Below are positions 1 to 9,584 of a DNA stretch of 64,000 nucleotides, in pieces. Location: assembly GCA_014904985.1 (NCBI GenBank), contig MU129168.1, positions 4,943 to 68,942 on the forward strand, read 5' to 3'. A program made the position numbers and the translations under genes. Source of the stretch: Hydnum rufescens UP504 (Eukaryota > Basidiomycota > Agaricomycetes > Cantharellales > Hydnaceae). Position 1 is the first letter of the stretch, and every line of letters starts with the position of its first letter. The notes beneath the pieces are model-generated. The model saw only the letters and a list, made by a program, of their open reading frames with translations, was not told the origin of the DNA and ran no database searches.

Positions 1-547
1 TTGGATGTCAAATTGACATCTGGCCATCTTTCTGGAGCAGAATCAAACACATGTGAGCAGAAGCATATGGATATATTTTGGTTGGGGTATCGGGATAGGT
101 CCTGGAATGGCCCGGGGACACCCCTGAATGGGTCAGTAAACCTCTTGATTCCCTATATGGAAATGTAATTACATAATAGCCTAAATAGGAAATTATGTAA
201 TTCACCCAAAAAGCGGTGACATAATCATACACAATAATAGTATTATGTAATATATTATATAATATGTATTACCTAATATACATATTATCTAATTAATTAT
301 TACCTAACTACTACCTAATTAATTATATAATATTAGGTCACATGACCAGCACTCCTGTGCCAGTCATGCAAAAAAAGGAGGGGGCACCCTTGCCCCAGAC
401 CAACTGGAGGGGTGGGGCAGGGGGTATTCCTTTTCCTCTCTTTTTTGGATTGTCAATTGACATCAAAGAAAAAATAGGCCTCTTAGGCTGACTAGATGAG
501 GGATTTGTCCCACCTATTAAGGTCAGCCCAAGTGGCTGACCAAGGTG
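1..547. repeat. MITE-like terminal-inverted-repeat element, left end outside window
   Basis: Positions 1-430 repeat nearly base for base at 19864-20310. Positions about 432-545 are the reverse complement of 19768-19863, so the full element had roughly 100-bp inverted ends around an AT-rich middle (160-330). The right end reads GGCTGACCAAGGTG, matching the GGTCAGYCA termini of the larger elements here. Its own end carries a nested inverted repeat, GGTCAGCCACTTGGGCTGACC-like, at 522-542. No coding potential is visible. It is inserted in a fold-back-family repeat, since the flank at 548 resumes at the point seen uninterrupted at 838. Confidence 0.75.
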
Positions 548-933
548 CAAAAATCAGCCCAATCCATGCACTTAAAGAGGGGGAACTGGGCAGGGGGGAC
601 TGGAACCACCAGAAGATGCCAGAACATAAGTGCTGGGTGGACAAGTCTGAAATTCAGCACATATTAGGAGGCCATTGGTATGCAAAGCATATCAAAATCT
701 CAGCCAAATCCATGCATTACTTATGGAGATATGAGCCAAACAAGTGTAGACATTACAAATTGATTTCCACCCCCTATAAAATAGCTGGGGACTTGAAAAT
801 TTACACAGAGTATGAAGTCATTGTAAGGTAATCATGTACCAAAAATCAGCCCAATCCATGCACTTAAAGAGGGGGAACTAGGCAGGGGGGACCGGAACCA
901 CTGGAACATGCTGGAAAGTAAGCACTGGGCGGA
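548..933. repeat. Fold-back family fragment
   Basis: This stretch contains two related copies of a segment beginning AAAATCAGCCCAATCCATGC (552 and 841). It resembles one arm of the large palindrome at 20655-23757, for example near 21010. I see no gene in it; the short ORF at 496-831 runs across the MITE/repeat junction. Confidence 0.55.
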
Positions 934-1010
934 CACCTTGGTCAGTCATCTAAGCCTACCTAGTTAGGTACCACTTTTGGGGCAGATAATGGTACCTAAG
1001 TAGGTCCCAT
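934..1010 (+). repeat. Left terminal repeat of array element C
   Basis: Starts CACCTTGGTCAGTCATC and continues to an imperfect GGTACCACTTT...AATGGTACC inverted block. The same terminus begins the elements at 34016, 43850 and 51482. Confidence 0.7.
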
Positions 1011-1330
1011 CACTATTCTGGCCAAAATGGCCATTTTATGGTCTGCACCTTCTGGCTCAGAATTGGCTGAAATGGCCAAAAATTGGCCGAAACTTGGCAG
1101 AAACTGGGACTTAGAGAGCATCTCAGACTTGCAGGACAGCAGGCCATGTGGGCTTATCGGGGATAATCACCAGTATTTATTATTATATTCCCCCCTCTGG
1201 TGTTTCATTTATAGTTATTTATTTATTATCATTATCACTCACCCCAGGTGGGGGCTGTTTTCATTTGGCAGTCTCATGTTTTTTTATCAACTTATGTATT
1301 TATTTATTTAAAAATTCAATTAACAAAACA

Positions 1331-3508
1331 TACCACACCCGCTAGGGCAGGTGTGGTACCATCTGTTGCTTCCTCGAGACTTTGGACGGGGGGTTGTCTG
1401 GTGTTCAGATGCAGGTTCAGGGGGCATGTTGCTGGGGTGTCGCGCAGCAAAATATTAAGTTAAAAAATTCAAAGCAGCACAAAAAGAGCAGCTATTGCTG
1501 CTCTTTTTGTGCCACTTGCAAATCAAAATCAAAATCAAAAACAGACCTTTTGTACCACACCCCCGCTGAGGGGGGCATGTGGTACTGGGCATTGCTGCCT
1601 TGGGGCTTGGATGGGGGCTCGCCCAGCTCATCAGTGGCCATTTGAGTGGGCTTGGCTTGGCTGTTCACTGTTGTGCAGGTCATTTGGGGGTTGCGGCTGT
1701 CTGTTGTCTTCATTTTGGGAGCTTCAAATTCAATCCTAGAATTGAATGATAATGAATGTTAGTAAAAAAATTCAAAGTGATGCCAAAGGGGCAGCTTGCG
1801 CTGCTCCTTTGGCATCATTGTAGATGTAGAAAGTTTAAAAAAAATACCTTGTAGTACCACACACCCGCATTGGCGGGGGTGTGGTACTCATTGTTGTCCG
1901 GGGTTGTGTACCTTCGACTGCCGGTTTTCTGTACAGTTCTCAGGTGGGTTGGGGGGGTTTTCAGGCACATACTCGTTTGGGGGGAAGGAAGATCTAGAAT
2001 ACAAAAATTTGGATCAGTACAAGTTAACACGATGCAAAAAGAGCTGCCTTCACAGCTCTTTTTGTGCCATTGGGGGTGCGTTACATTACATACCTTTTAT
2101 AGAACCACACACCCACTACTGTGGGTGTGTGGTTCATCTCTGTGTTTGGCATGTCATTGTTCACAGGGATGTTGTTGTTCTGGCAGGGCTTTGCAGGTCT
2201 TCATTTGTGGTGATACCTAGAATGAAAAATTATTAGTTAAAAAATTAAAAGCGATGCAAAAAGAGCAGCTTTCACTGCTCTTTTTGTGCCATTGGATACG
2301 GGAAAATAGCCTCCCTTAAATAGTACCAGATGCCACCATGGCAGGTGTCTGGTTTGCATTGGTTTTTCGTTTGGTGGGGTTTGGTGGTGCATTTGTTGGG
2401 TTTTCTTTTGGCATGGCTTCAGTTGGACTCTTGATTAGTAAAAAAATTCAAAGTGACACAATGGGAGCAGCTTGTGCTGCTCCTTTTGCATCGTTGTACA
2501 TATAGAAATCAAATAAACAAAATAAAAACCTTGTAGGACCACACCCACCAAAGTGGGTGTGGTCCTTGGTTTGTACCACAGTCATGTGGTTCGTACTTGG
2601 TACGGGGCTTGGTCGTCATGTTGGGGGTTTGAAGTCTCATGGGTTTTGTTTGGTGGGTCTGTTGCTGTTTTCGTGTGTTTGCTTGGTGGGGTCATGGGTT
2701 CAGACAACCTAAAATAATGTATAATACGTTAGTAAGAGGAAAAAAGAAAAGCCATGCAAAAGGAGCAGCATACACTGCTCCTTTTGCATGGTTATATGCT
2801 CACCTTAAAATTACCACACACCCACCGAAGCAGGTGTGTGGTTCGTCTCTTCATGTGGCACGTCATCGTTTGGGGGTCCCCTTTGTGGGTGTGTTATCAT
2901 TGTGGGGGGACTTGCTTCATGGGTCTTTGGTCTTCATTTGTGACAATACTGTACCTAGAATAAAAAATCATTAGTTAAAAATAATTAAAAGCAATGCAAA
3001 TAGAGCAGCTTTCACTGCTCTTTTTGCGTCGTTGGGGGTACATATCAAGTATAGAACCACACACCCGCTACTGCAGGTGTGTGGTTCATCTCTTTGTGTG
3101 GCATGTCGTCATTCGCAGATCCTGTTTGTGGGCATGTTATTGTTCTGGGGGGTTGCTTCGTGGGTCTTCATTTGTGGCAATACCTATAATAAAATAATAT
3201 TAGTTAACAAATGTAAAGCAATGCAAAAAGAGCAGCTTTCGCTGCTCTTTTTGTGCAGCTCCATCTATTGGGGGGGAGGAGACTCACCTTACAGTACCAC
3301 ACCCACTGCAGCAGGTGTGGTTCCTGAGCCCACTCATTGGGCAGCCTGTCGTTTGTTTTGGTTTTGACCTGGAAGAATAAAGGCTATGTTAGTATAAAAA
3401 TTCATAGCAGTGCAAAAAGAGTAGCTTTGCGCTACTCTTTTGTGCTATTGTATCTACTGAGACAAAATGTACCTTATGACCACACACCCACATCAGCGGG
3501 TGTGTGGT
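1331..3508 (-). repeat. Left array, ten hairpin-intron units
   Basis: H hairpins: 1331-1358, 1552-1585, 1853-1888, 2102-2135, 2324-2353, 2535-2566, 2813-2842, 3054-3087, 3296-3321, 3479-3508. S stems: 1477-1512, 1778-1817, 2034-2067, 2256-2289, 2455-2492, 2752-2791, 2996-3027, 3223-3256, 3412-3445. Read on the minus strand, each H is followed within about 10 bp by a GTGAGT or GTATGT-like donor. The S stem follows, then CTAAC/CTAAT (seen as GTTAG on the plus strand) and a TAG acceptor. CpG decay has changed many CCCGC arms to CCCAC. Confidence 0.75.
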
Positions 3509-3542
3509 TGTGTGGTTGTGGTCATGCAGTTGTGGTCATGCA

Positions 3543-3567
3543 GTGTTGCTGCTGCTGTTGCTGCTGT

Positions 3568-3599
<32 letters not shown>

Positions 3600-3640
3600 C
3601 TGTTGCTGCTGTTGCTGCTGCTGCCTGCTGTTGCTGTTGT
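3543..3640. repeat. CTG/TTG trinucleotide microsatellite
   Basis: An interrupted run of TGC/TGT triplets lies between the innermost H hairpin and the palindromic centre. In the sister element the same place has only a short CAG/CAA run (about 46920-46945), so the tract expanded in this copy. It gives open frames of poly-Cys, poly-Leu, poly-Ala or poly-Ser, none of which I accept as a gene. Confidence 0.9.
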
Positions 3641-3649
3641 GTCGTGGTC

Positions 3650-3965
3650 CGTGCAGTCACATTTCTGTTCCTGGGTGTGGCTGCGTAGTTGCGAATCGAA
3701 TGCCAGCAATTGCCAATACTCAAGAAGTGCCCAGCACTGGTGGGCCAATTCCGATGTGTAGAAGTGGCCCAATCCACTCTGCAATTTGCCATCTCATGCC
3801 TTATTGGGCTCTGACTCATTATCATCGCCTTCTTTGGGTGTTCCTGGACAAATATTTATTATATAGTATTTATTTTAAATATACACGCTTGGTACTATTG
3901 TGTGCTGTGCTTGCAGTGCCAGCGCTTGGGTGCTTCTTGAGTATCGGCAATTGCTGGTGTTGAAT
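3650..3965. repeat. Shortened palindromic centre of element C
   Basis: Contains parts of both arms seen complete at 46215-46900: a GTGGCCCAATCCACT block, a CCTTATTGGGCTCTGACTCA block and an AT-rich TATTTATTATATAGTATTTA block. The middle of the palindrome is deleted. CCAAT-type and TATA-like sequences here make it a candidate divergent promoter; that is inference. Confidence 0.6.
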
Positions 3966-4025
3966 CTGCATCTTGCTTCCATCTCTGCAACCAAAACAAG
4001 CAACCACCCTAAAAGGCAAGTGCAT

Positions 4026-5014
4026 GACCACACACCCACCTCTGCAGGTGTGTGGTCACAAGGTGAGTATTTTTTTTAGTAGATACAACGGTGCAAACAG
4101 AGCAGTGAAAGCTGCTCTTTTTGCGCTGCTTTGGAATTTTTTTACTAATGCACCTTTATTTATTTTAGATTGAGGCCTCACAACGAGAGCCCAAATGGGA
4201 ACCTGATGCATGGGAACATGACACGGCAGTGCAATGCACAGGAACGTGACACAGCAGCGCAACGTATGGCAATGCAACATGGCAGCACAGCGTATGGCAA
4301 TGTGATGGCAGTGCAATGCACGGCAACGTGACACAGCAACCCAATGACGCAATATATGGCACCATGCCAAACGAGGATGCGACCGTGTCAAATGATGTGC
4401 CAGGAATCACACACCCGCCACAGCGGGTGTGTGGTTCCATATCAGGTGAGTTCCTCCCCCCCCACTACCTACAGCCATGCAAAAAGAGCAGCGAAAGCTG
4501 CTCTTTTTGCATGTTCTTTAATTTTTAACTAATTTAAAAGTCATATCGTCTAGGTCTCGAGTCTCTTTGCAAATGAATACTGACGCAAAACCCCCTGCAA
4601 CCCCACTTATCGACACCCGAATGACGGGGCACAGAGAAGACCTGTATGACCAGTTGTACGGATGACCTGGAGTACATGGTCCCAGTACCCCACACTCCCA
4701 CAGCAGGTGTGGGGTACTACAAAGGTATGTCTCTTTTATTTTTTTTATTTCTTATTCTTGTGGTGCAAAAAGAGCAGCATAGGCTGCTCTTTTTGTGCTG
4801 CATTGCTGTTCTACTAACATTTCATCATTTATTTCTCTAGATTCTGAACCAGAACCCCTGTGAGCCCCCAAGCAGAACCTACTGAACGAGACGTGGCAAA
4901 CAATTACTGCGAACGAAGCCCCGCAAATGAAGACCAACCCCTTCAAGGGAGCGCCCAAATGGAACTGACCCCGACCGGGGCATATGGACCCCACCTGCTG
5001 CGGCGGGTGTGGTG
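4026..5014 (+). repeat. Right array of element C, four units
   Basis: H hairpins: 4026-4057, 4404-4437, 4685-4717 (a TACCCCACAC variant with matching change in the other arm), and about 4988-5014. S stems: 4093-4124, 4476-4513, 4765-4798. Donors follow H (AAGGTGAGT near 4060; AGGTGAGT near 4444). The exon-like block at 4190-4340 is expanded by degenerate repeats of CAATGCAACATGGC type. Confidence 0.75.
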
Positions 5015-5109
5015 GGTATATACAGGTGCATGGCCTGCATGAACTATGCCCCCCCCTGTGGTGGCAAACCCCAGGGGGGGGGATAATATGTATATAGCAT
5101 AATATGTAT

Positions 5110-5110
<1 letters not shown>

Positions 5111-5146
<36 letters not shown>
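5111..5146. repeat. AAT trinucleotide microsatellite
   Basis: About twelve AAT units just outside the last exon-like block. Similar AATAAT runs end other array halves (14910, 30485, 38205, 49240), so this AT-rich tail is a shared part of the element near its terminus. Confidence 0.9.
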
Positions 5147-5149
<3 letters not shown>

Positions 5150-5239
5150 GTAAACAAACAATAGTAAATAAACAAATAATCTAGCACAGCCATGGATTGG
5201 CCGATAGATGGCCAAAAAAACTGAATTGGAATGGCTTGA

Positions 5240-5332
5240 TTTCGGCCGAAAGGTCTGGGGGACCTCTTAGGTACCATTTTCTGCCCTGAAAGTGGTACCT
5301 AAATTAGGTCCCCTATGTGACTGACCAGCCTG
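5240..5332 (-). repeat. Right terminal repeat of array element C
   Basis: Reverse complement of the left terminus type: GGTACC...TTCTGCCC...GGTACC, then TGACTGACCAGCCTG. The same end closes the fold-back element at 36887 and resembles the end at 59318. Confidence 0.7.
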
Positions 5333-5445
5333 GGCAGGTCGGAGGTTTTCAATTCGCGGTTTGTGCAGGTTGTGGGTACAGACAGACAACCTACGATAAT
5401 AAATCAAATGTTAGTTGAGAGCCAAAATAAATAAAAAAGAAAAGC

Positions 5446-6103
5446 CATGCAAAAGGAGCAGCCTAGGCTGCTCCTTTTGCGTGATGGTAAGTACTTACCT
5501 TGAAAACCAACACACCCTTCAGCAGGTGCATGGTTCCTGTGGCTCTTGTGGTCTTCTGGCACGGTTTCAGTGGGTTATGATTTGGGGGTGGCATGCAGGT
5601 TGTTGTTTCAGGGAGGGGGGGTTTGTTTGGTGGGGGTTTCTTGTGGTTGAGGTGATGGTCTAGAATAAGAGATGATATATTAGTTAAAAATTAAAACCAG
5701 CCCAAAAAGAGCAGCATTGGCTGCTCTTTTTGGGCTATTAGAGGTGCATGATGGACTTACCTTACATAGAACCACACACCCGCCACAGCAGGTGTGTGGT
5801 TTGCATGGTCACTTGGTGGGTGCATTCTCACTTGTTGTGGCATCATTTGGCGTCTTTTTGTTTGTTGCATATTCGGTTGGCACATTGTCATTTGGACCCT
5901 GACTGTTCAGCCCTTGTCGTTGGCCAGTTTTTCTTTTGAGCCACCAGGCCATGATCTAAAATAATAAAGAATAACGTTAGTAATGATATTCAAAGCCATG
6001 CAAAAAGAGCAGCTTTTGCTGCTCTTTTTGCACTGGCATATCTGCTTCAATCAAAAAAAACTCACCTTACATGACCACACACCTGCTGCTGCAGGTGTGT
6101 GGT
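5446..6103 (-). repeat. Left array of element D, three units
   Basis: S stems: 5446-5482, 5700-5735 (flanks changed in step to GCCC/GGGC), 6000-6031. H hairpins: about 5509-5535 (one arm eroded), 5771-5800, 6074-6103. Minus-strand donors (ACTCACC on the plus strand at 6060) and GTTAG branch complements are in the expected places. Confidence 0.75.
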
Positions 6104-6149
6104 TGTTGGCTTGCCTCTCTTGGTTGTGTGTTTGGTGTGTGGCTGCGCA

Positions 6150-6600
6150 GTTGCGGAGAGTGCAACTCAATGCCAGCAAATGCTGGCACTCAAAAAGCAC
6201 CAAGTCCCATGGCCATGAGCACAATATAAATTAATAGCAAGCACCTAGACATGTTCTAAATACTAAATAATAAATATTTATCCAAAAATGTGAAAGAAGA
6301 TAACAATAATAAGTTAGGGCTCAATAAGGCATGATAGGCCTATATTATAAAGTGGATTGGGCCACTTCTATAGGTCAGAAGTGGCCCAATCCACTTTATA
6401 ATATAGGCCTATCATGCCTTATTGAGCCCTAACTTATTATCATTATCTTCTTTTGCATTTTTGGATAAATATTATTATTTAGTATTTAGAACATGTCTAG
6501 ATGCTTGCTATTAATTTATATTGTGCTTGTGGCCATGGGACTTGGGTGCTTTTTGAGTGCCAGCATTTGCCAGCATTGAGTTGCATTCTCTTTGCAACCA
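6150..6600. repeat. Palindromic centre of element D
   Basis: A near-perfect palindrome of roughly 220-bp arms around about 6373 (ACTTCT-ATAGGTC-AGAAGT). The arms contain CCCAATCC blocks and AT-rich ATTTAGTATTTA-like stretches. Units to the left read minus and units to the right read plus. A divergent promoter is the simplest role, but a recombination or replication product is possible. Confidence 0.75.
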
Positions 6601-6648
6601 CAACAACCACCCACTGCAACTGCCCAGAAAAGGAAGCAGGGCAACCAC

Positions 6649-7288
6649 TGTCAGGGCCACGCTGTGACAAGGGCACCAAACAAATGTAAACACAAATAAT
6701 TCCGGCTAAGTCCAGTGTAAGTCCGGCTAAGTCTGCAGGAATCCGGGCAAGAATGAGATAAGGAGGTTAGGGGTGTCGGAGGAGCAGTCCAGCAGCCTGG
6801 AAGGGACTAGGTGGAAATGAGCACAGCGGTCCTTAAGCTCATGGAGTCGACTGGATAATACTCGGAGCTGTAGTCCGGAGTAACAGCGGAAATCCTGAGA
6901 TTATGTAATATGAATACGGAATACATGAAGGCTGACCTGTAGTCTGGAGTAACAGCAGAAATCCTGAGAGACCAAAGCTGGGGTCTCTGGACTTCACTCT
7001 CGGACTACTTATACATGATGACTATACTATGGGGGAGTGATTGCTAAACTGTGGGTGGTTACAAGGGGGACAGGAACAGGAACAGGAACTTGGCCAGGGG
7101 ACAAACCGGAAGCAATGGGAAATGAAAGGGAAATGAAACCAAGATAGGGTTGGACCGGAGTCAAACCAGAAGCAAAGTGGACTTGGGCAAAGGAACTAAG
7201 TGGAGGACTGGACTGGAGGTGGGTGGACAAGGACCGGAGTGATCCGGAGTGGACTGGAGTTGACCAGAGTGAGGGGCAAACCCTGACA
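6649..7288 (-). mobile_element. Solo LTR of the gypsy family
   Basis: A 640-bp copy in reverse orientation relative to the element at 7777-14008. It begins TGTCAGGG, ends CCCTGACA, and is flanked by the 5-bp duplication ACCAC (6644-6648 and 7289-7293). The paralogous site near 63348-63385 has no insertion. A solo LTR is the usual result of LTR-LTR recombination. Its TATAAG-like promoter and R start are present in reverse. Confidence 0.92.
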
Positions 7289-7311
7289 ACCACCCAAAAA
7301 GGGAAGCAGAT

Positions 7312-7771
7312 GACCACGCACCTGCCGCTGCAGGTGTGTGGTCATATAAGATGAGTTTCTTTTTTTATTGTAGTAGCTACAATAGTGCAAAAAGAGCAGC
7401 CGCTGCTGCTCTTTTTGCACTCCTTTAGATTTTTTTACTAACATATCTTTTATTGTCTTTTATTATTCTAGATCACAGCCTGGTCAAGGCATGGTGGGGC
7501 CTCGTCAAATGACGCTGGCCCAAACAGAAACACGAGAAAAAAGAACATGGCACACAAGAATGTGGCACATGAGAATGCGGCACATGAGGATGTGACACAC
7601 GAGAATGTGCCCAATGCACCAGACGTGCCCAATGAGTGAACCAGAGACCACACACCCACTGTGGTGGGTGTGTGGTACTATATAAGGTGAGTCCTCCCCC
7701 AAATTGATACAGCTGCACAAAAAGAGCAGTGAAAGCTGCTCTTTTTGTGCTGGTTTTAATTTCTAACTAAT
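7312..7771 (+). repeat. Right array of element D, first part
   Basis: H hairpins 7312-7343 and 7647-7676; S stems 7385-7420 and 7715-7750. The second intron-like segment has its CTAAC at 7763-7767, directly before the gypsy insertion. The exon between carries degenerate repeats of CACATGAGAATGTGG type (7540-7605). Confidence 0.75.
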
Positions 7772-7776
7772 GTATC

Positions 7777-8357
7777 TGTCAGGGTTTGTCCCTTCCTCCG
7801 GTCCACTCCAGTCCACTCCAGTCCACTCCGGATCACTCTGGTCCTTGTCCACCCACCTCCAGTCCAGTTCTCTGCTTAGTTCCTTCACCCAAGTCCACTT
7901 TGCTTCTGGTTTGACTCCAATCCAACCCTATCTTGGTTTCATTTCCCTTTCATTTCCCATTGCTTCTGGTTTGTCCCCTGGCCAAGTTCCTGTTCCTGTT
8001 CCTGTCCCCCCTTGTAACCACCCACAGTTTAGCGATCACTCCCCTGTAGTATAGTCATCATGTATAAGTAGTCCGAGAGCGAAGTCCAGAGACCCAGCTT
8101 TGGTCTCTCAGGATTTCTGCTGTTACTCTGGACTACAGCTCCGAGTATTATCCAGTCGACTCCACGAGCTTAAGGACCACTGTGCTCATTTCCACCTAGT
8201 CCCTTCCAGGCTGCTGGACCGCTCCTCTGACATCCCTAACCTCCTTATCTCATTCTTGCCTGGATTCTTGCGGACTTAGCCGGACTTACACTGGACTTAG
8301 CCGGAATTATTTGTGTTTACATTTGTTTGGTGCCCTCGTCACAGTGTGGCCCTGACA
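7777..8357 (+). repeat. 5' LTR of gypsy element
   Basis: Starts TGTCAGGG, ends CCCTGACA. It differs from the 3' LTR by scattered substitutions and a small indel near 7905 versus 13548, so the insertion is not very recent. It contains the promoter described at 8063. Confidence 0.95.
8063..8106 (+). promoter_or_regulatory. LTR core promoter and predicted transcript start
   Basis: TATAAG at 8063-8068 lies 33 bp before AGCTTTGGTCT at 8096-8106. That 11-mer is exactly complementary to 8360-8370, just inside the element. If transcription starts at 8096, the RNA 5' end could pair there and prime reverse transcription, as known for Tf1 of fission yeast. Confidence 0.65.
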
Positions 8358-8359
8358 GA

Positions 8360-8370
8360 AGACCAAAGCT
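8360..8370 (+). other. Predicted self-priming primer-binding site
   Basis: AGACCAAAGCT lies two bases inside the 5' LTR boundary. It is not an obvious match to a tRNA 3' end and carries no TGG start. It is the exact reverse complement of the predicted first 11 bases of the transcript (8096-8106). Tf1/sushi-type elements use an 11-base self-primer of this kind. Confidence 0.65.
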
Positions 8371-8375
8371 CTCTC

Positions 8376-9532
8376 ATGAGCCCACCATCTGGATTGCTTA
8401 GTATCACCGATTTCCCTCCCACTCCTCATTCTGAAATGTCCAACAGTGCTCCAGTAGCCATTACCACTGACCACCTCCAACACCTCCTCACCCAACTCCA
8501 ACAACAAAATGCTGCCCTCCATGAGGAGCTGGACAACATGCAGAACCAAGGGACACACGTCGCTGGCTTTGTGTCAGCTGCAGTCCAGCAGACACTCCAG
8601 CAGCACCCTCCGCCTACCCGGTCTGCTCACAAGGCCAAGGGAGCCGACCCCGAACCATTCTCTGGCGATCGGAAGAAAATGGAGAGTTTCCTACACTCCG
8701 TCCAGCTGAACATTGCCCTCCAACCTAGAGTCTATCTGACAGAGTTGCACAAAATCCTGTACACACTCTCCTGGATGAAGGATGGAACTGCCAGAGCATG
8801 GGCAGAAAGTCTCTCCACCTCCTTCCTAGATCTGGAAACCCACAATCCATACAAGACCTTTGAAGGGTTCCTGGTTGCCTTTGAAAGTGCTTTCGGAGAA
8901 CTGGACCAGGAGTTCACTGCACGATCCCAACTCCGGAATCTGAAACAAGGGAAGATGTCTGCAGAGGAATACACCACACACTTTGACGCCTTGGCAGGAC
9001 GAACCGGATTCAGAGAGGAAGTGTTGATTGATGCATATCAGTGGGGCCTCAACAAAAGACTGTTGGAAAAAATGCACCTCAGTGATCTGCCAAAGACACT
9101 CGGAGGATGGCAGGACACAGCACGGCATCTGGATAACCTATATCTCCGGTTCTGACAAGCCACATCCAGTACAACCCCATACACTCCGAGAAACCCACCG
9201 ACATCCACAGAGAAACCCCAGACAGCAGCACCTGTCACTCCTAGACTGACCACACTCCCTCCTGCACCAACACCCTCCTCATTGACTTCATTCACTCCCA
9301 TGGATGTAGACTCGACTCGGAAATGAGAGGCACAACGGTGTTATGACTGTCAAGAGTTGGGACACATCTCTCGTGACTGTCCCCACCCGCGGAAGCCACA
9401 ACAATTCATTTGCGCCATGGAAGACATTGGAGCAATCATCCGTGAGGAGTTACGGAAACTATTCCCAGCTCCGAAGAATGCCTCAGAAGCTCAAGGATCA
9501 CCTCTGCAGGATTTTCCCAATGGTCAGCAGTG
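8376..9532 (+). pseudogene. gag: gag of gypsy element, with CCHC zinc knuckle
   Basis: The start at 8376 (MSPPSGLL...) is the first ATG after the LTR; the open frame also runs back into the LTR, which I exclude. Codons to 9152 give a Gag core: a Gln/Asn-rich amphipathic stretch (about residues 30-60), then FSGDRKKMESFL and YTLSWMKDGTARAWAE, typical of the retrotransposon Gag family that forms the particle shell. The same frame continues past TGA at 9153 and 9324 to a CX2CX4HX4C knuckle (9339-9380), which binds RNA. It stops at TGA 9530-9532. Each stop sits where CGA (Arg) would fit, so this is a formerly continuous Gag broken by C-to-T change. The downstream pol lies in another frame. Confidence 0.9.
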
Positions 9533-9584
9533 AAGGATGCATCCTGCCTGACCAACAGATTCTCCCCTCTCGAAAACTGTACAT

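Larger units (their letters stand above)
934..5332. mobile_element. Array element C: two outward hairpin-intron arrays between inverted termini
   Basis: The left end is CACCTTGGTCAGTCATC and the right end is TGACTGACCAGCCTG. Both ends then share a GGTACC...TTCTGCC...GGTACC block (985-1010 and about 5268-5298). The left half carries ten minus-strand units (1331-3508). The middle is a shortened palindromic centre (3650-3965). The right half carries plus-strand units (4026-5014). It is collinear with the left half of the 43850-49378 element but has lost most CpG. No clean target duplication is visible (left flank TGGGCGGA, right flank GGCAGGTC), so the ends may come from a rearranged copy. Whether it encodes a protein is unresolved. 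Confidence 0.7.

Noticed and set aside
1477..1512. Hairpins followed by T-runs resembling bacterial intrinsic terminators
   Set aside because: The T-run is one stem arm pairing with an A-run on the other side, and all neighbouring genes are fungal transposons.
3337..3963. 208-codon plus-strand open frame with a long poly-Cys run, and overlapping poly-Leu, poly-Ala and poly-Ser frames
   Set aside because: It is produced by the CTG/TTG microsatellite and crosses an H hairpin and the array centre; no frame has support outside the repeat.
934..5332. CRISPR-like array of regularly spaced palindromes
   Set aside because: Units are 100-400 bp, the two palindromes alternate, the repeats are not identical, and the setting is eukaryotic; no spacer-repeat structure.
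934..5340. Target duplication for element C (TGGGC near both ends)
   Set aside because: The match is partial and its offset differs from the well-supported 8-bp duplication at 34008; I do not claim it.
8313..8375. Upstream extension of gag into the LTR
   Set aside because: These codons lie in the LTR and include the primer site; the first ATG inside the element is 8376.
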